Shown here: positions 62,416 through 64,000 of the stretch, piece after piece
How positions within the stretch are numbered: the first letter of the stretch is position 1
Layout: the number at the start of each line of letters is the position of its first letter
Assembly (NCBI GenBank): GCA_013399115.1
Contig: VXAA01005179.1
Coordinates: forward strand, 897 to 64,896
DNA: 64,000 nt
Origin: Anseranas semipalmata
Lineage: Eukaryota; Chordata; Aves; Anseriformes; Anseranatidae
Direction: 5' to 3'
Position numbers and translations under genes: made by a program
The notes under the pieces: generated by a model
The model's database searches: none
The model's input: only the letters and a program-made list of their open reading frames with translations
Told to the model about the DNA's origin: nothing

Positions 62416-64000
62416 GTATGTTTGGCAAAGTGCTCACCTTATTCTTCATTTTAATCCCACTTCTTCTTCCTTGTCTCAACTCCTGAAATTAGTACCTTGG
62501 GGTCAGTGCATTGACTTTCAATCTGCTGAAATCTTTCACACAGAATATTCAATAAACAGTTGTATAAATATGATAGACAGTATTGAGCAAGTCTACTAGC
62601 TATTCAAAGTTAGAAAAGTTTTAATAATAAAAACTGTCAGAACAGCTCATTATCTGATTTTTTTTTTTCTTGAAATAAAATCAGAAATGTTGCACAGTTA
62701 TTGAATCCAAGTCAAACCAGATTTGTTTTTATTTTTAAACATTCAAAGTCTGGAAGATCTTGATGAAATATCTACTTTGCGGAGCACTGAAAAAAAAGCT
62801 TGGAATATCTTAGTTATAACATTGTTTCCCTCCATCCTCCATTACAAGAATCCGCATTTTCTCTGTAGTGAAACTTTTCTTTCAGCTCACTGCTGTTCTC
62901 GTATTCTTACATAGTGAGTCAGACAAGAGATGCTTCTAGTTTTGCACTGTCTCTCAGTAGTCTACATGTTTAGTCAATTTACCTATTTTTCTGTTCTTGC
63001 TTACAGAGGACATTTAGACTGCTTTTTTGTTGTTCTTGCTTGTTTTTGTTGGCTTCTTTTGAGGATAACAGATTTTACTACTTCATTTCTAGCTGATGTC
63101 TTTTGAATTATATGTCTCTGTACTTACTACCCTTCCTTGGTCATAAGTTCAAAACTCTCCATAACCTTTTTGTTTTAACATTTAAAATAATTAATGAACT
63201 GTTAGCAGTAAGTAATTTGTACCTAATACTAGTTGCTTATTCTTCCTACTTTGCTCTGTATGACAGTACTTTACATAGTAAGTAGTCATGTTGGATCATT
63301 GTGATGCATGGAGGAAAAAGGGAAATGTTGCAATCCCAGTGTGGTACAGTGTTGCTGGCAGTTTTGCCCCTTCATGCCTGTGATTTGTCCTCCAATGTCC
63401 CTTTGAAAAAGGGGTTCCTTGTTGCTTCAGCTTTCTATCTAGATTCTTGTACCAGTGTGCTAACACAAGATGTCACACAGACCTGGAAATTTTTGGAGTA
63501 AGGAAGTTGGAGAGAGACAAGAGGTGACTGTTTCTTTGCTGACTTCCTGTTCTGTCGCTCCTGGGCTGAGCCTTTGGAGGTCTCTGTGTGAAAGTAAAAC
63601 AGTTATTTTCTGTTCTTACCTGCTGCCCCTACAAAGCCAGGGATAGCAAATACTTACTCTGTAATTTCTATTTTGAAGTAAGGGTTCTCCAAGAAACCTT
63701 GATTTGCCACAGAAGGATGTTTTATTTTTGGAAGGATGTGTTTGTGCTGTCCTCGTGCTTACCCAAAGTCAATTAAAGCTCAGTGTCTGCTCTTTGAACG
63801 ATGCTCCTCTTCTGAATGTAAGGTGTGGGAAGTAAGGGAATGCTACATCAGGAAAGAAACATTTTACCAACCCTCAAATCCAAACGCAGATGACAGTCTG
63901 TATTTGTGTGGAATTACAGTAGTAAATAGTATAGAATGTGAGAACACTATATAGCTCTGATAGGAACCTTATCCGAAATAGTTGTAAGAATGGCCTTTCT
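62416..64000 (+). other. ZC3H7A intron (incomplete at window end)
   Basis: No sequence matching the next conserved segment of the family (a stretch beginning SHDAIAQES in human) is present, so the intron runs past the window end. No other feature seen. Confidence 0.7.

Noticed and set aside
1..64000. CRISPR arrays, operons, phage, plasmid or insertion-sequence features
   Set aside because: The window is vertebrate nuclear DNA; no regularly spaced repeats or prokaryotic genes were seen.
1..64000. tRNA, rRNA, snoRNA or microRNA genes
   Set aside because: No recognisable conserved RNA gene was seen by eye; intronic snoRNAs or microRNAs cannot be excluded without a covariance-model search (Infernal/Rfam).

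Overview
This is a stretch of bird nuclear DNA. The protein-coding genes are split by GT–AG introns, the interspersed repeats are CR1 LINE tails of the avian/sauropsid type, and the bulk is AT-rich and punctuated by two CpG-rich promoter islands. Each island is interrupted by a run of Ns (18810–18854 and 41075–41820). The species cannot be fixed from the sequence alone. Nothing here looks bacterial, plasmid or phage.

Layout from left to right. (1) BFAR, + strand, 563–5436: all seven coding exons are present and join in phase to a 449-residue ER membrane RING E3 ligase. (2) PLA2G10, − strand, 18787 (or beyond) down to 7736: four coding exons of the secreted group X phospholipase A2. The first exon (signal peptide) is cut by the 45-N gap but can be placed by its donor site and phase. 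BFAR and PLA2G10 converge tail to tail, about 2.3 kb apart. (3) 19.3–34.9 kb: intergenic, with one long decayed CR1 copy and simple repeats. (4) 34.9–40.3 kb: a cluster of minus-strand exon-like segments that I cannot assign to a known protein. Two of them (40100–40256 and 38828–38902) have good splice sites on both sides, and a phase-consistent chain can be drawn. They read away from the CpG island at about 40.9–42.1 kb. (5) ZC3H7A, + strand, ATG at 47752 to the window end: fifteen coding exons giving residues 1–669 of a protein of about 970 residues, with TPR repeats, an LD motif and the first CCCH zinc fingers. The rest lies beyond the window. Its first, non-coding exon probably lies in the 40.9–42.1 kb island, which would then be a bidirectional promoter.

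The named genes are not known to act in one pathway: BFAR is an ER ubiquitin ligase and apoptosis regulator, PLA2G10 a secreted lipase, and ZC3H7A an RNA-binding factor. The most useful points for a reader are the unassigned minus-strand gene beside ZC3H7A, the recovered PLA2G10 first exon, a full-consensus CTCF core at 34954–34967, and a gene order that differs from human chromosome 16p13, where ZC3H7A lies megabases away from BFAR–PLA2G10. I did not find a new multi-gene system.
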